From Syntrophales bacterium (lineage in GTDB: Bacteria; Desulfobacterota; Syntrophia; Syntrophales; UBA8958): a stretch of DNA of 64,000 nucleotides. The notes beneath the pieces were generated by a model. It was not told the origin of the DNA. It worked only from the letters and a program-made list of their open reading frames with translations, and searched no databases. The stretch lies in assembly GCA_026416455.1 (NCBI GenBank), contig JAOAFE010000001.1:124001-188000 (forward strand), written 5' to 3'. How positions within the stretch are numbered: position 1 is the stretch's first letter; each line of letters starts with the position of its first letter. The position numbers were made by a program, and so were the translations under genes. Of this stretch, positions 46,190 through 55,521 are shown in pieces.

Positions 46190-46846
46190 ATGAAAAAATT
46201 AGACCTTCATGTTCACACGCGCCGATATTCCGATTGTGCTTTCATAAAACCCGAGGACTTAATCACCCGGGCGATAGAAGAGGGGCTAGACGGCTTGGCA
46301 ATAACCGAGCATGGAATGAGATGGCCGGAGCGGGAATTTAACGCTCTCCGATCTCAGGCGGAGGCACGGGGACTTTTACTTATAAACGGTCAAGAAATTT
46401 ACACGACCGATGAATTAGGCCGGATGGAAGGGGAATTTTTGGTCTTTGGCTTCACCCGAAGCCTGACGGGTACCTATAAGGCCGTGGATTTGATTGATAT
46501 TGTGCACCGGGAAGGTGGAGTCGTAATCGCCGCCCATCCATATAAGCTTTCGAGAAACGGAAAGATGCATTATTATGGGGTGGGGGATCGGTTAGAATAT
46601 TTGAAGGTTGACGCGGTTGAGTTGTTCCACCCGGATCAGAATGAAAGGGCCAGGAGCAAGGTGCAGAGGGTCATGAAGAAAAGGGGGATACCAGGTACGG
46701 GAGGAAGCGATGCCCATGTCGCTTCCGCCATTGGAGCCTGTTTCACGATATTTGAGTCGGATATTAATACAGAAGAGGAACTTATTGAGGAAATAAGGGC
46801 CGGTCGCATTCGAGGAACGCATCGCCCCGCGGAGGAGAAAAAGTAG
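46190..46846 (+). CDS. PHP domain metal-dependent phosphoesterase
   Basis: This 218-residue protein has the PHP motifs LDLHVHTRRYSDCA, AITEHGMRW, GVVIAAHPYKLS and GSDAHVASAIG, which hold the metal-binding His and Asp residues. Such proteins hydrolyse phosphoesters, e.g. nucleotides or histidinol phosphate. The ATG at 46190 follows AAGGG; the in-frame GTG at 46172 is possible. It is the last gene before a strong terminator. Confidence 0.85.
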   Translation: MKKLDLHVHTRRYSDCAFIKPEDLITRAIEEGLDGLAITEHGMRWPEREFNALRSQAEARGLLLINGQEIYTTDELGRMEGEFLVFGFTRSLTGTYKAVDLIDIVHREGGVVIAAHPYKLSRNGKMHYYGVGDRLEYLKVDAVELFHPDQNERARSKVQRVMKKRGIPGTGGSDAHVASAIGACFTIFESDINTEEELIEEIRAGRIRGTHRPAEEKK

Positions 46847-46873
46847 AAAAGGCGCCTAAAAATGGCGCCTTTT
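46847..46873. terminator. Bidirectional intrinsic terminator
   Basis: AAAAGGCGCC at 46847-46856 pairs perfectly with GGCGCCTTTT at 46864-46873 around a 7-base loop. The T/A runs on both sides let it stop transcription from the PHP gene (+) and from the dehydrogenase gene (-), which converge here. Confidence 0.88.
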
Positions 46874-46901
46874 CTGATGGCCTTATTTCATGATTAGGAT
46901 C

Positions 46902-47771
46902 TTACTTATCGTATTTATACCAGCCTTCTCCCGTTTTCTGTCCATATTTGCCTTTAGCTACCCGCTCGACTAAACTGGGGGAGGGTAGATCGGCGGGATT
47001 ACCCGTCCGGCGGAATCTCTCCATCGCAATATCATAAGACAGATCGAGACCCGTCAGGTCATTGAGACGGAACGGACCCATGGGATGTCCGGCCCCATAG
47101 ACGCACGCCTTATCAATATCTTCGAAGGATGCCACACCCATTTCTAGGATCCACATGGCTTCCCGATAAATGGCAGCAAAGATGCGGTTGAGGAGGAATC
47201 CATCCACTTCTTTTTTCAGAAGCACTGGCACTTTCTCAATACGTTCGGAAAATTTCATCAGTATTTCCGCCGTCTCATCTGATGTATGGGGACCTTTAAC
47301 CACTTCTACCAGTTTCATGACCAGGGCAGGATTGAAGAAGTGAAGATTGGCCACTTTGTCTGGTCTCTTCGTTACATCTGCAATTTTTGAACTTACGATG
47401 AAGGAGCTGTTGGTGGCCAAAATGGCATGGGGAGGTGCAATTCTATCTAGATCGGCAAAGATCTTTCTCTTGAGGTCCAATCGCTCTAAGACCGCTTCGA
47501 TGACCAGGTCGGCGTCCTTGGCTGCCTCATTGAGATCCTGAGTGAACGAAATGCGGGCTTTCGTTTCATTGGCCTTTTCTTCTGTGAGCTTGCCCTTCTG
47601 CACACGGCCCGCAAGGTAGTTTACTGCAAAATCTTGAGCTTTTTTCAATACTTCCGGCACTACATCGGTAGCCACGGTTTTGTAACCACAGAGGGCACAT
47701 TGAAGGGCAATCTGATGGCCCATGTTGCCCGCACCTACTACGCATACGTTCTTTACGTCATCGATGTTCAT
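46902..47771 (-). CDS. 3-hydroxyacyl-CoA (3-hydroxybutyryl-CoA) dehydrogenase
   Basis: This 289-residue enzyme oxidises or reduces 3-hydroxyacyl-CoA with NAD. It shows the Rossmann motif VVGAGNMGHQIALQCALCG, AVLERLDLKRKIFADLD, NLHFFNPALVMKLVEVV with the catalytic His, and a C-terminal domain ending GQKTGEGWYKYD. It is a single gene, divergent from carB. Beta-oxidation or butyrate-type routes are possible; no other genes of these routes adjoin it. Confidence 0.93.
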   Translation of the reverse strand: MNIDDVKNVCVVGAGNMGHQIALQCALCGYKTVATDVVPEVLKKAQDFAVNYLAGRVQKGKLTEEKANETKARISFTQDLNEAAKDADLVIEAVLERLDLKRKIFADLDRIAPPHAILATNSSFIVSSKIADVTKRPDKVANLHFFNPALVMKLVEVVKGPHTSDETAEILMKFSERIEKVPVLLKKEVDGFLLNRIFAAIYREAMWILEMGVASFEDIDKACVYGAGHPMGPFRLNDLTGLDLSYDIAMERFRRTGNPADLPSPSLVERVAKGKYGQKTGEGWYKYDK

Positions 47772-47889
47772 TTCCTCTCACCTCTTTTTTTATTTTTCAG
47801 CTCTTGTAATTGAGCTTCCTCTCCCCCTTTTCTCTTCTAAGGGTAAAGTTTATGGCCGCAAAGATAAGGTTCACGTATACTATCTCGTA

Positions 47890-47928
47890 AAATCTTGTCA
47901 AGCTTAAAGCGGCGGGGTCAAGATTTAA
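47890..47928. repeat. Inverted repeat in the dehydrogenase-carB intergenic region
   Basis: AAATCTTG near 47890 is repeated inverted as CAAGATTT near 47920, just upstream of the carB promoter. It could be an operator or part of the divergent promoter; no regulator is assigned. Confidence 0.3.
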
Positions 47929-47934
47929 ATACCC

Positions 47935-47963
47935 TTGACTTTGCAGGTTCATATCCATATAAA
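47935..47963 (+). promoter_or_regulatory. Sigma-70-type promoter of carB
   Basis: TTGACT at 47935-47940 and TATAAA at 47958-47963 are separated by exactly 17 bases, close to the housekeeping consensus. Transcription would start near 47970, about 30 bases before the carB ATG. Confidence 0.7.
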
Positions 47964-47998
47964 GGCACGAATTCAGTTCAGTTAAGGGGACAATAAAT

Positions 47999-50900
47999 AT
48001 GCCGAGAAGAGATGATATTAAAAGTGTGCTTATAATTGGTTCCGGGCCCATTGTTATCGGTCAAGCATGTGAATTTGATTATTCCGGTACACAAGCCTGT
48101 AAGGCATTACGTAGATTAGGGTATAAGATTATTCTCGTCAATTCCAATCCTGCCACCATTATGACAGACCCCGGGATGGCGGATGTGACGTATATAGAGC
48201 CGCTCAATGTTCAGTCTTTAACGGAAATTATAGAAAACGAGAGGCCCGATGCGATTCTGCCTAATCTGGGAGGTCAAACGGGTCTCAATTTAACGGCCGA
48301 ACTTTATCGTGCTGGCATTTTGGACCGATATAACGTGAAGGTTATTGGCGTTCAGGTGGATGCCATCGAGCGAGGGGAAGATCGAATTGCCTTCAAAGAG
48401 ACGATGAAGCGCCTGGGGATCGAGATGCCAAGGAGCGCTCCCGCCTTTAGTGTAGAAGAAGCGGAATCGATTGCCAGTGAACTGGGCTATCCTGTGGTTA
48501 TCCGTCCTGCCTATACGTTGGGTGGAACGGGCGGTGGGTTGGTGTACAATGTAGAGGAATTAAGGGTGGTGGCGTCGCGTGGGATCGCCGCTTCGATGGT
48601 TGGTCAAATTCTAGTCGAAGAATCTGTCTTGGGATGGGAAGAATTGGAATTAGAAGTGGTGCGTGATGCCAAGAATCAGATTATCACCGTGTGTTTTATC
48701 GAAAATGTGGATGCCATGGGTGTCCATACGGGAGACTCTTTTTGTACCGCCCCGATGTTGACCATTCACCAGGATTTACAGGCACGTATGCAGAAGCATG
48801 CCTATGACATTGTTGAGGCAATTGGGGTAATCGGGGGTACGAACATTCAATTTGCCCATGACCCTAAATCGGATCGCTTGGTTGTCATCGAGATCAATCC
48901 TCGCACTTCTCGCTCTTCGGCCCTGGCCTCTAAAGCCACTGGCTTCCCCATCGCCTTTGTCTCTGCCCTTCTCGCAGGAGGACTTACGCTCGACGAAATT
49001 CCTTACTGGCGAGAGGGAACCCTGGATAAGTATACCCCCAGTGGGGATTATGTGGTGGTCAAGTTTGCCCGGTGGGATTTCGAAAAGTACCCAGGTGCAG
49101 TGGACAAACTGGGGACCCAGATGCGCGCCGTGGGTGAGGTTATGAGCATTGGGAAGACGTATAAGGAGGCCTTCCAAAAGGCGATTCGGTCTCTCGAGAA
49201 GGGGCGCTTTGGTCTCGGTTTTGCGAAGGATTTTCATGAGAAATCTTTGGAGGACCTACTTGATCTTTTGTCTGAGCCCTCGAGTGAAAGACAATTCATC
49301 ATGTACGAAGCCTTGAGGAAAGGGGCGACGGTCGAGGAATTATCCCGCAAAACCCACATCAAAGAATGGTTTATCCAACAGATGAAAGAACTGGTTGAAT
49401 TGGAAGAAGAAATCTTAACCTACAGGGGTCGCGAGCTTCCTGAAGCGCTCCTTCGAAAAGCGAAGGAGGATGGATTTGCTGATCGTTACCTCGCTCAGCT
49501 CTTGGGGGTGAAGGAAAAAGAGATTAGGGAGAAAAGAAAATCATTAGGCATTGTGCAAGCTTGGGATGCCATACCCGTCAGTGGAGTGGAAAATGCAGCC
49601 TATTATTACTCAACATACAATGGTTCGGACCGGGTTGGTGTGTCTGATCGGAAGAAAATAATGGTCTTGGGTGGGGGACCGAATAGAATCGGTCAGGGTA
49701 TAGAGTTTGATTATTGCTGCGTTCACGCTGCTTTTACACTTCGGGATGAAGGTTACGAATCGATCATGGTTAATTGTAATCCCGAGACCGTTTCGACCGA
49801 TTACGATACGTCGGATAAGCTCTATTTCGAGCCCTTAACAGTTGAAGACGTACTTTCGATCTATGAAAAGGAAAAGCCAGAGGGTGTCATCGTTCAATTC
49901 GGCGGGCAAACCCCCCTTAACATCGCCCAAGATTTAGCCGAGGCGGGGGTGAAAATTATTGGAACGTCACCGGACACGATCGATTTAGCCGAAGATCGGG
50001 ATCGGTTCAGGAAAATGATGAAAGAGCTCGGCATCCCTATGCCGGAAGCGGGAATGGCAAGCAATCTCGAAGAGGCGCTTGAGGTGGCAAAAAGAATTGG
50101 ATTTCCCTTGATTGTACGCCCTTCGTACGTATTGGGAGGGCGAGGAATGGAGGTTGTCTACGACGAACAGATGTTAAAGCAGTATGTTCAAGCAGCGGTT
50201 GGGGTAACCCCGGAAAGACCGATTCTCATCGATAAATTTTTGGAGAACGCCATCGAATGTGAGGCCGATGCCATATCAGACGGCAGCGAGGCGTTCGTTC
50301 CTGCCATCATGGAGCATATTGAACTGGCCGGTATCCACTCAGGAGATTCGGCGTGTGTAATTCCACCCATCAGCATCCCCGTAAGGCACATGGAAACCAT
50401 AGAGACTTACACGAAACGGATTGCTACCTCGCTTAAAGTGGTGGGTCTCATGAATATTCAGTACGCAATTGCCCAGGATGTGGTTTATGTCCTAGAAGCG
50501 AACCCACGTGCCTCAAGAACAGTTCCTCTCGTTTCTAAAGTATGCAATGTACAAATGGCTCGCTTAGCAACGCAGATTATGTTGGGCAAAAAACTGTCTT
50601 CTTTTTCTATCAAGAAGAAAACCATCCCCTATTACGGGGTAAAAGAAGCGGTTTTCCCCTTTAACATGTTTCATGAGGTAGATCCCGTTTTGGGGCCGGA
50701 GATGAGGTCGACCGGGGAGGTACTTGGGTTGGCTCCCAGCTTTGGCCTAGCCTTCTATAAAGCGGAAGAGGCGGCGCAACAGCTCTTGCCAGCTGGAGGG
50801 GTAGTCTTGATCACCGTTAACGATAGAGATAAAAACGGGGCATTAGAAGTGGCTCGGGCTTTTCATGAACTTGGTTTCACCATCAAGGCGACCTCCGGAA

Positions 50901-51217
50901 CTTATAAGCTCCTTGCTACCCATGACATACCTGTTGAGCCTATATTAAAGATGCATGAGGGAAGGCCGAATATAGTAGATGCCATTAAAAACGGGGAAAT
51001 ACAACTTATCATAAATACCCCAAGTGGTAGAATGAGTCAGTACGATGATTCTTACATTAGGAAGGCTGCTATCAAGTACAAGGTGCCTTACATTACGACC
51101 GTAGCGGCTGCCCATGCGGCGGTTAAGGGAATTGAATCCTTCCGCCGAGGCCATGGCCGGGCGAAATCGTTGCAAGCATATCACAAGGAGATTGGTGATC
51201 AAGTCGTAGCCGGGTAG
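47999..51217 (+). CDS. carB: Carbamoyl-phosphate synthase large subunit
   Basis: CarB (1072 residues, standard length) makes carbamoyl phosphate for pyrimidine and arginine synthesis. Two homologous ATP-grasp halves are clear (starting LIIGSGPIVIGQACEFDYSG and VLGGGPNRIGQGIEFDYCC), and a C-terminal MGS-like allosteric domain (about 940-1072) ends it. The small subunit carA is not in the window. purF begins 7 bases later, so the two are likely one transcript. Confidence 0.97.
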   Translation: MPRRDDIKSVLIIGSGPIVIGQACEFDYSGTQACKALRRLGYKIILVNSNPATIMTDPGMADVTYIEPLNVQSLTEIIENERPDAILPNLGGQTGLNLTAELYRAGILDRYNVKVIGVQVDAIERGEDRIAFKETMKRLGIEMPRSAPAFSVEEAESIASELGYPVVIRPAYTLGGTGGGLVYNVEELRVVASRGIAASMVGQILVEESVLGWEELELEVVRDAKNQIITVCFIENVDAMGVHTGDSFCTAPMLTIHQDLQARMQKHAYDIVEAIGVIGGTNIQFAHDPKSDRLVVIEINPRTSRSSALASKATGFPIAFVSALLAGGLTLDEIPYWREGTLDKYTPSGDYVVVKFARWDFEKYPGAVDKLGTQMRAVGEVMSIGKTYKEAFQKAIRSLEKGRFGLGFAKDFHEKSLEDLLDLLSEPSSERQFIMYEALRKGATVEELSRKTHIKEWFIQQMKELVELEEEILTYRGRELPEALLRKAKEDGFADRYLAQLLGVKEKEIREKRKSLGIVQAWDAIPVSGVENAAYYYSTYNGSDRVGVSDRKKIMVLGGGPNRIGQGIEFDYCCVHAAFTLRDEGYESIMVNCNPETVSTDYDTSDKLYFEPLTVEDVLSIYEKEKPEGVIVQFGGQTPLNIAQDLAEAGVKIIGTSPDTIDLAEDRDRFRKMMKELGIPMPEAGMASNLEEALEVAKRIGFPLIVRPSYVLGGRGMEVVYDEQMLKQYVQAAVGVTPERPILIDKFLENAIECEADAISDGSEAFVPAIMEHIELAGIHSGDSACVIPPISIPVRHMETIETYTKRIATSLKVVGLMNIQYAIAQDVVYVLEANPRASRTVPLVSKVCNVQMARLATQIMLGKKLSSFSIKKKTIPYYGVKEAVFPFNMFHEVDPVLGPEMRSTGEVLGLAPSFGLAFYKAEEAAQQLLPAGGVVLITVNDRDKNGALEVARAFHELGFTIKATSGTYKLLATHDIPVEPILKMHEGRPNIVDAIKNGEIQLIINTPSGRMSQYDDSYIRKAAIKYKVPYITTVAAAHAAVKGIESFRRGHGRAKSLQAYHKEIGDQVVAG

Positions 51218-51224
51218 GTAAATA

Positions 51225-52613
51225 ATGGGAGAAGTATACGATAACTGTGGAGTTTTTGGTATTTATTCGCGCAATTCTTGTGTTTACGATATTTATAATG
51301 CTCTCGACTTCCTTCAGCATCGAGGGCAGCAATTCTGTGGCATCGCCGTTTACGCTGAAGGGGTCAAGCAGGTAACCCATCATGGAAGGGTAGGAAATGC
51401 CTTCACGGAGGCAGATTTGAATTACCTCGAGGGGGGCAGGTGGGGTATCGGTCATGTAAGTCTTTGGGAGAGGCAGCCGATGAGTTGGTCCTCCCGTATG
51501 GGAGAGATCTCCTTGGCCTTTAGCGGCAACGTAATTAATGCGACGGAAATTATCGAACAGATGAAGGCAAGAGGGGATGCCTTCTACCGAGAATATCACA
51601 CGGAGATTCTGGGAAAGATCATAATGGCCAGCGATGATATTGTTTCCGGTATCTCTCGCCTGGCGAAAATGGTGAAAGGGGCGTATTCCTTGGTCATTCT
51701 TGCTCGGGATGGGGTTTACGCTACCCGTGATGTTTACGGTTTTAGGCCTCTAATTTTGGGGAGAGACGGAAATCGATATGCCGTGAGCTCCGAGTCACGG
51801 GCGCTTCAGAACTTGGAAATGGAAGTGGTAAGAGATGTAAAACCGGGAGAAATAGTCCTGGTAAACGAAGATGGTTTTCATACCCTCAAGCAGCTTGCAT
51901 CACCCCGGAGTGCTTTTTGTGCCTTCGAATGGGCCTATACGGCAAGTATCGATTCGATCATCGAGGGGCTATATGTACAAGAGGCACGGCACCGACTGGG
52001 GGTAAGCCTTGCCGAAAGAGATCTCCAGGAAAGAGATATTGAGGCTGAAATCGTGGCTCCGGTACCCATGTCCGGCATCGGACACGCCCTAGGTTATCAT
52101 GCCAAATCGGGCCTACCCTATCAAGAGGTGTTTCTTTACAATCGTTATGCCGATCGCAGTTATACCCAGATAAATCAGATGGCCCGAGAGAAAATGGCCA
52201 AGCGGAAACTATCTGTATTAAAATATGCTGTTCAGGGCAAACGCATTGTTATCTGTGATGATTCTATCGTGCGAGGTACTCAAATCCGAGATAAAGTGAG
52301 AGAGCTGAAAAAGGCTGGGGCGAAGGAGGTTCATGTTCGTGTGGCCTGTCCACCTCTTCTTTACACCTGTGACTTTGGAGTTTCTACGAGAACGATGGAT
52401 GAACTAGTAGCCCGGCAATTTGTAGTTGATGGTAACATAGAAACGATGGAAGAATTGAGACGATTGGAGAAATGGATTGCCGATCAAATAGAAGCCGATT
52501 CGGTAAAATATAACAGTATCGAAGCCTTCGTCGGGGCCATCGGAAAAGGGAGGGATGAACTCTGTCTCAAATGCTGGGATGGCTTGGCTCCGTCTGGCCA
52601 TCTGTTAGAATAA
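51225..52613 (+). CDS. purF: Amidophosphoribosyltransferase
   Basis: PurF (462 residues) starts purine synthesis by transferring glutamine nitrogen to PRPP. The N-terminal nucleophile Cys is preceded by a short propeptide (MGEVYDN, then CGVFGIYS), so it must be cleaved. The PRPP loop is VICDDSIVRGTQ. Cys residues in AFCAFEW, ACPPLLYTC and LCLKC fit the 4Fe-4S cluster of the B. subtilis-type enzyme. Confidence 0.93.
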   Translation: MGEVYDNCGVFGIYSRNSCVYDIYNALDFLQHRGQQFCGIAVYAEGVKQVTHHGRVGNAFTEADLNYLEGGRWGIGHVSLWERQPMSWSSRMGEISLAFSGNVINATEIIEQMKARGDAFYREYHTEILGKIIMASDDIVSGISRLAKMVKGAYSLVILARDGVYATRDVYGFRPLILGRDGNRYAVSSESRALQNLEMEVVRDVKPGEIVLVNEDGFHTLKQLASPRSAFCAFEWAYTASIDSIIEGLYVQEARHRLGVSLAERDLQERDIEAEIVAPVPMSGIGHALGYHAKSGLPYQEVFLYNRYADRSYTQINQMAREKMAKRKLSVLKYAVQGKRIVICDDSIVRGTQIRDKVRELKKAGAKEVHVRVACPPLLYTCDFGVSTRTMDELVARQFVVDGNIETMEELRRLEKWIADQIEADSVKYNSIEAFVGAIGKGRDELCLKCWDGLAPSGHLLE

Positions 52614-52632
52614 AATAAAAAAGGGGTGGAGG

Positions 52633-55479
52633 ATGAAAATTCTTTGGGCAAATGTGAAAGAAAAACGGTTTTCTGCAGAGGAACTGCCGGCCGACAGGCA
52701 GATTCTGGGGGGTAGTGCGCTAATTGCTAAATTCATGACAGAGAGGGTTTCACCTGAGGTCGATCCGTTAGGTTCGGAAAATCCTTTGATAATCGCGTGC
52801 GGGCCTCTGGCTGGTACTCGAGCTCCACAATTGGGCCGCCTTTCGATTGGTGCTAAAAGTCCTATGACTAAGGGCATCAAGGAGGCGAATTCAGGTGGGC
52901 CGGCCGGTCAGATATTGGACCGCTTGGGGTTTCGGGCGATCGTTTTAGAAGGGAAGAGTGATAGCCCCTTGGGCATATACGTGGGCAAGGATCGTTGGGA
53001 GTTCTTCGATGCCCGTGATTTGTGGGGGAAGAAAACATACGAGGTCGTAAAACATATCCACGAGAGGTTTGGCCAAAAGGTAGCCGTTATATGTATTGGT
53101 TTGGCAGGAGAGAGAAAGTATAGAGGGGCGTCTATCTCGATTACCGATATATTTGGAGATCCCTCTCGAAATGCGGCACGAGGCGGATTGGGAGCGGTCA
53201 TGGGGGCCAAAGGTGTGAAGGCCATTGTCCTAGATCCGCGGGGGGCCGATCAGGTGTCCATTGCCCGCCCGGAAGAATTTCGGGCCTGCGTCCAAAAGTG
53301 GATCGATATCTTCAAACATGATGTGAGTTGTAGTTTGTTCTCCCGCTTCGGTACACCATTTGCCATTAACACGTCCGCGAGCCAGGGCACACTGCCGACG
53401 ATGAACTACCGCACTGGAAGACCGGCATATTATACGGCCGTAAGTGGCCATACGATCCAAAAAATTCTCTTTGAGCGTGGAGGAAAAATGCACGGATGTA
53501 TGCCCGGCTGTGTAATACAGTGTTCAATCATCTATCCAGACGAAAATGGCGAGAAGATATGTGGTGCTTATGAATACGAGACAATTGCCCTTTTAGGCAC
53601 TAATTTGGGAATCCTCGATAACGACGCGATTGCTCGTCTAAAATTTATGTGTGACAACTTGGGAGTCGATGCCATCGATACGGGTAGCGCTTTAGGTCTT
53701 GCGGCTGAAAAAGGTCTCATATCCTGGGGTGACGGGGAAGGGGCGATGCGACTTTTGGAAGAAATAGAGAAAGGAAGCCCCCTCGGGGAGGCATTGGGGA
53801 ACGGTGTGGTGGCCACTGCCCACTTCCTCGGTATAGACCGGATTCCGGCTTACAAAGGGCAAGCTTTACCGGCCCATGACCCCCGAGCCGTTAAAGGTAC
53901 GGGCCTCACTTATTTTACTAGCCCTATGGGAGCCGACCATACGGCTGGTCTTACCTACCGGATCCCCAAGAGTAAAGAGCGACAGTTGGAGAATTCCCTT
54001 GGGGCTCAAATACGAGCGGCTACCTGCGATGCTATGGGATACTGCATAAATGCCCTTCCCGGAGGGAGGGAGTCTATTTATTCTTATTTTGCGGAGCTGC
54101 TAAACGCAAGGTATGGCCTTAGTCTTACTCCGGATGATGTCATGGAGATCGGCAAGGAGACCCTGAGAAATCAAGTGGCCTTCAATGAAAGGGCGGAATT
54201 TTCGAAGATAGATGAAACACTTCCGAGCTTTGTAAAGGAGGAGACATTAGCACCCACGAATTCCGTATTCGATGTGCCAGAGGAGGAAGTGAGATCATTC
54301 TGGCAGCATCTTTCTGACTATCGAGAGCCGGAGAAGGTGTGGGAAATTAGAATACCCCCACTGCCGGATATCATGTTTGGCGCCGGTGTGATGAAGAACC
54401 TTGGTAATCGCATAGCCGATCTGAAAATAAGAAAGGCCTTTCTTATCACCGATTCTTTCCTCGCTCAGAGTGGGATGGTAGAGACGGTAAAAGACGCGCT
54501 CAAAAAGAAGGGAATCGAGGTGGTCGTCTTCTCAGAGGTGGAGCCCGATCCTCCAACTGATCTGGTAGAACGGGCTGGCCAGATGTATAAAGAGACTGGA
54601 TGTGAAGGTATCATCGGCTTTGGCGGGGGGAGTTCTCTAGATACGGCCAAGACAGTCGGTCTTCGGGTAAGCCATGGAGGGGACCTTCGGGAATACGAGG
54701 GTATTGTCGGAGGCAGTGGTAAAATTAAGCCCATCTTTCCCCCTATGGTGCTCATCCCCACCACGTCGGGGACGGGCAGCGAGGTGAATCCTTGCGCTGT
54801 TCTCACCGATAAAGAAAGAGATCTTAAATTCATTCTTATGAGCAATCATTTCATTCCCAAACTTGCTGTCATTGATCCATTAATCACACGAACCATGCCG
54901 CCAAAGCTGACGGTCGAATCGGGTATGGACGCCCTTGCCCATTGCATCGAAGGGTACGTATCCCTTGCCACTCCTTATCATCCATACTACGAGACCATGG
55001 CCGTCTATGGCGTCAAGCTAGTTGGGAGGAGCCTCGTCCGCGCTTACAGAAATGGAGATGATATCGCAGCCAGGACGGACATGTGTATGGCTGCCATGTG
55101 CGGAGGACTGGCTTTCTTGAAGGGACTGGGGGTCGGTCATGCCATAACTCATACCCTAGGAGCCCAATATCATTTGCCCCACGGTCGAGCGGCCATGTTC
55201 GGTCTCATGGGTTTTGTCAAAATAAATCAGCAGAAATGTCGGGAGCAGTTTCGAGATCTCGCCTTCCTACTAAACAGATCGGAAGATTTGGTAACGGCTT
55301 TGACAAAGCTCTATGAGGAATTAGACATAAAACTCAGTTTAAAGGCTTTCGGTATTCCGGAAAATGATTTAAGGAAAATTGCCTTCTTTACCTCCCGAGA
55401 TGCGGTAAACATGGCGACAGACCCGACCACGCCTTCGGAAAAAATGATCGAGCAAGTGTTGAGGGAGATGTACGATTAG
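52633..55479 (+). CDS. Fusion of aldehyde:ferredoxin oxidoreductase and iron-type alcohol dehydrogenase
   Basis: One open frame of 948 residues joins two enzymes. Residues 1 to about 555 are an aldehyde:ferredoxin oxidoreductase with a tungsto/molybdopterin site, the cluster Cys at 289, 293 and 297 (CMPGCVIQC) and probably 471 (MGYCINALPG). Residues about 572-948 are a group III iron alcohol dehydrogenase with GFGGGSSLDTAK and metal ligands Asp766, His770, His836 and His850 in normal spacing. A joint of about 20 charged residues links them with no stop or frame break. The fused protein could reduce an acid to an aldehyde with ferredoxin and then to an alcohol with NAD(P)H, or run in reverse. 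It follows purF by 19 bases, behind AAAGGGGTGGAGG, and is ended by a terminator. Confidence 0.9.
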   Translation: MKILWANVKEKRFSAEELPADRQILGGSALIAKFMTERVSPEVDPLGSENPLIIACGPLAGTRAPQLGRLSIGAKSPMTKGIKEANSGGPAGQILDRLGFRAIVLEGKSDSPLGIYVGKDRWEFFDARDLWGKKTYEVVKHIHERFGQKVAVICIGLAGERKYRGASISITDIFGDPSRNAARGGLGAVMGAKGVKAIVLDPRGADQVSIARPEEFRACVQKWIDIFKHDVSCSLFSRFGTPFAINTSASQGTLPTMNYRTGRPAYYTAVSGHTIQKILFERGGKMHGCMPGCVIQCSIIYPDENGEKICGAYEYETIALLGTNLGILDNDAIARLKFMCDNLGVDAIDTGSALGLAAEKGLISWGDGEGAMRLLEEIEKGSPLGEALGNGVVATAHFLGIDRIPAYKGQALPAHDPRAVKGTGLTYFTSPMGADHTAGLTYRIPKSKERQLENSLGAQIRAATCDAMGYCINALPGGRESIYSYFAELLNARYGLSLTPDDVMEIGKETLRNQVAFNERAEFSKIDETLPSFVKEETLAPTNSVFDVPEEEVRSFWQHLSDYREPEKVWEIRIPPLPDIMFGAGVMKNLGNRIADLKIRKAFLITDSFLAQSGMVETVKDALKKKGIEVVVFSEVEPDPPTDLVERAGQMYKETGCEGIIGFGGGSSLDTAKTVGLRVSHGGDLREYEGIVGGSGKIKPIFPPMVLIPTTSGTGSEVNPCAVLTDKERDLKFILMSNHFIPKLAVIDPLITRTMPPKLTVESGMDALAHCIEGYVSLATPYHPYYETMAVYGVKLVGRSLVRAYRNGDDIAARTDMCMAAMCGGLAFLKGLGVGHAITHTLGAQYHLPHGRAAMFGLMGFVKINQQKCREQFRDLAFLLNRSEDLVTALTKLYEELDIKLSLKAFGIPENDLRKIAFFTSRDAVNMATDPTTPSEKMIEQVLREMYD

Positions 55480-55484
55480 GAGTG

Positions 55485-55514
55485 CCGGGGTGAGGGGGAA
55501 ACCCTTCACCCCGG
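55485..55514. terminator. Bidirectional terminator between the AOR-ADH fusion and the TorF-like porin
   Basis: CCGGGGTGAGGG at 55485-55496 pairs with CCCTTCACCCCGG at 55502-55514, one base bulged. It sits 6 bases past the stop of the fusion gene and 8 bases past the stop of the convergent porin gene. There is no long T-run. Confidence 0.75.
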
Positions 55515-55521
55515 AATGGAT

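Noticed and set aside
47797-48051. Minus-strand frame of 84 residues across the carB promoter
   Set aside because: It covers the promoter and carB start, has no recognisable domain, and is probably a chance open frame.
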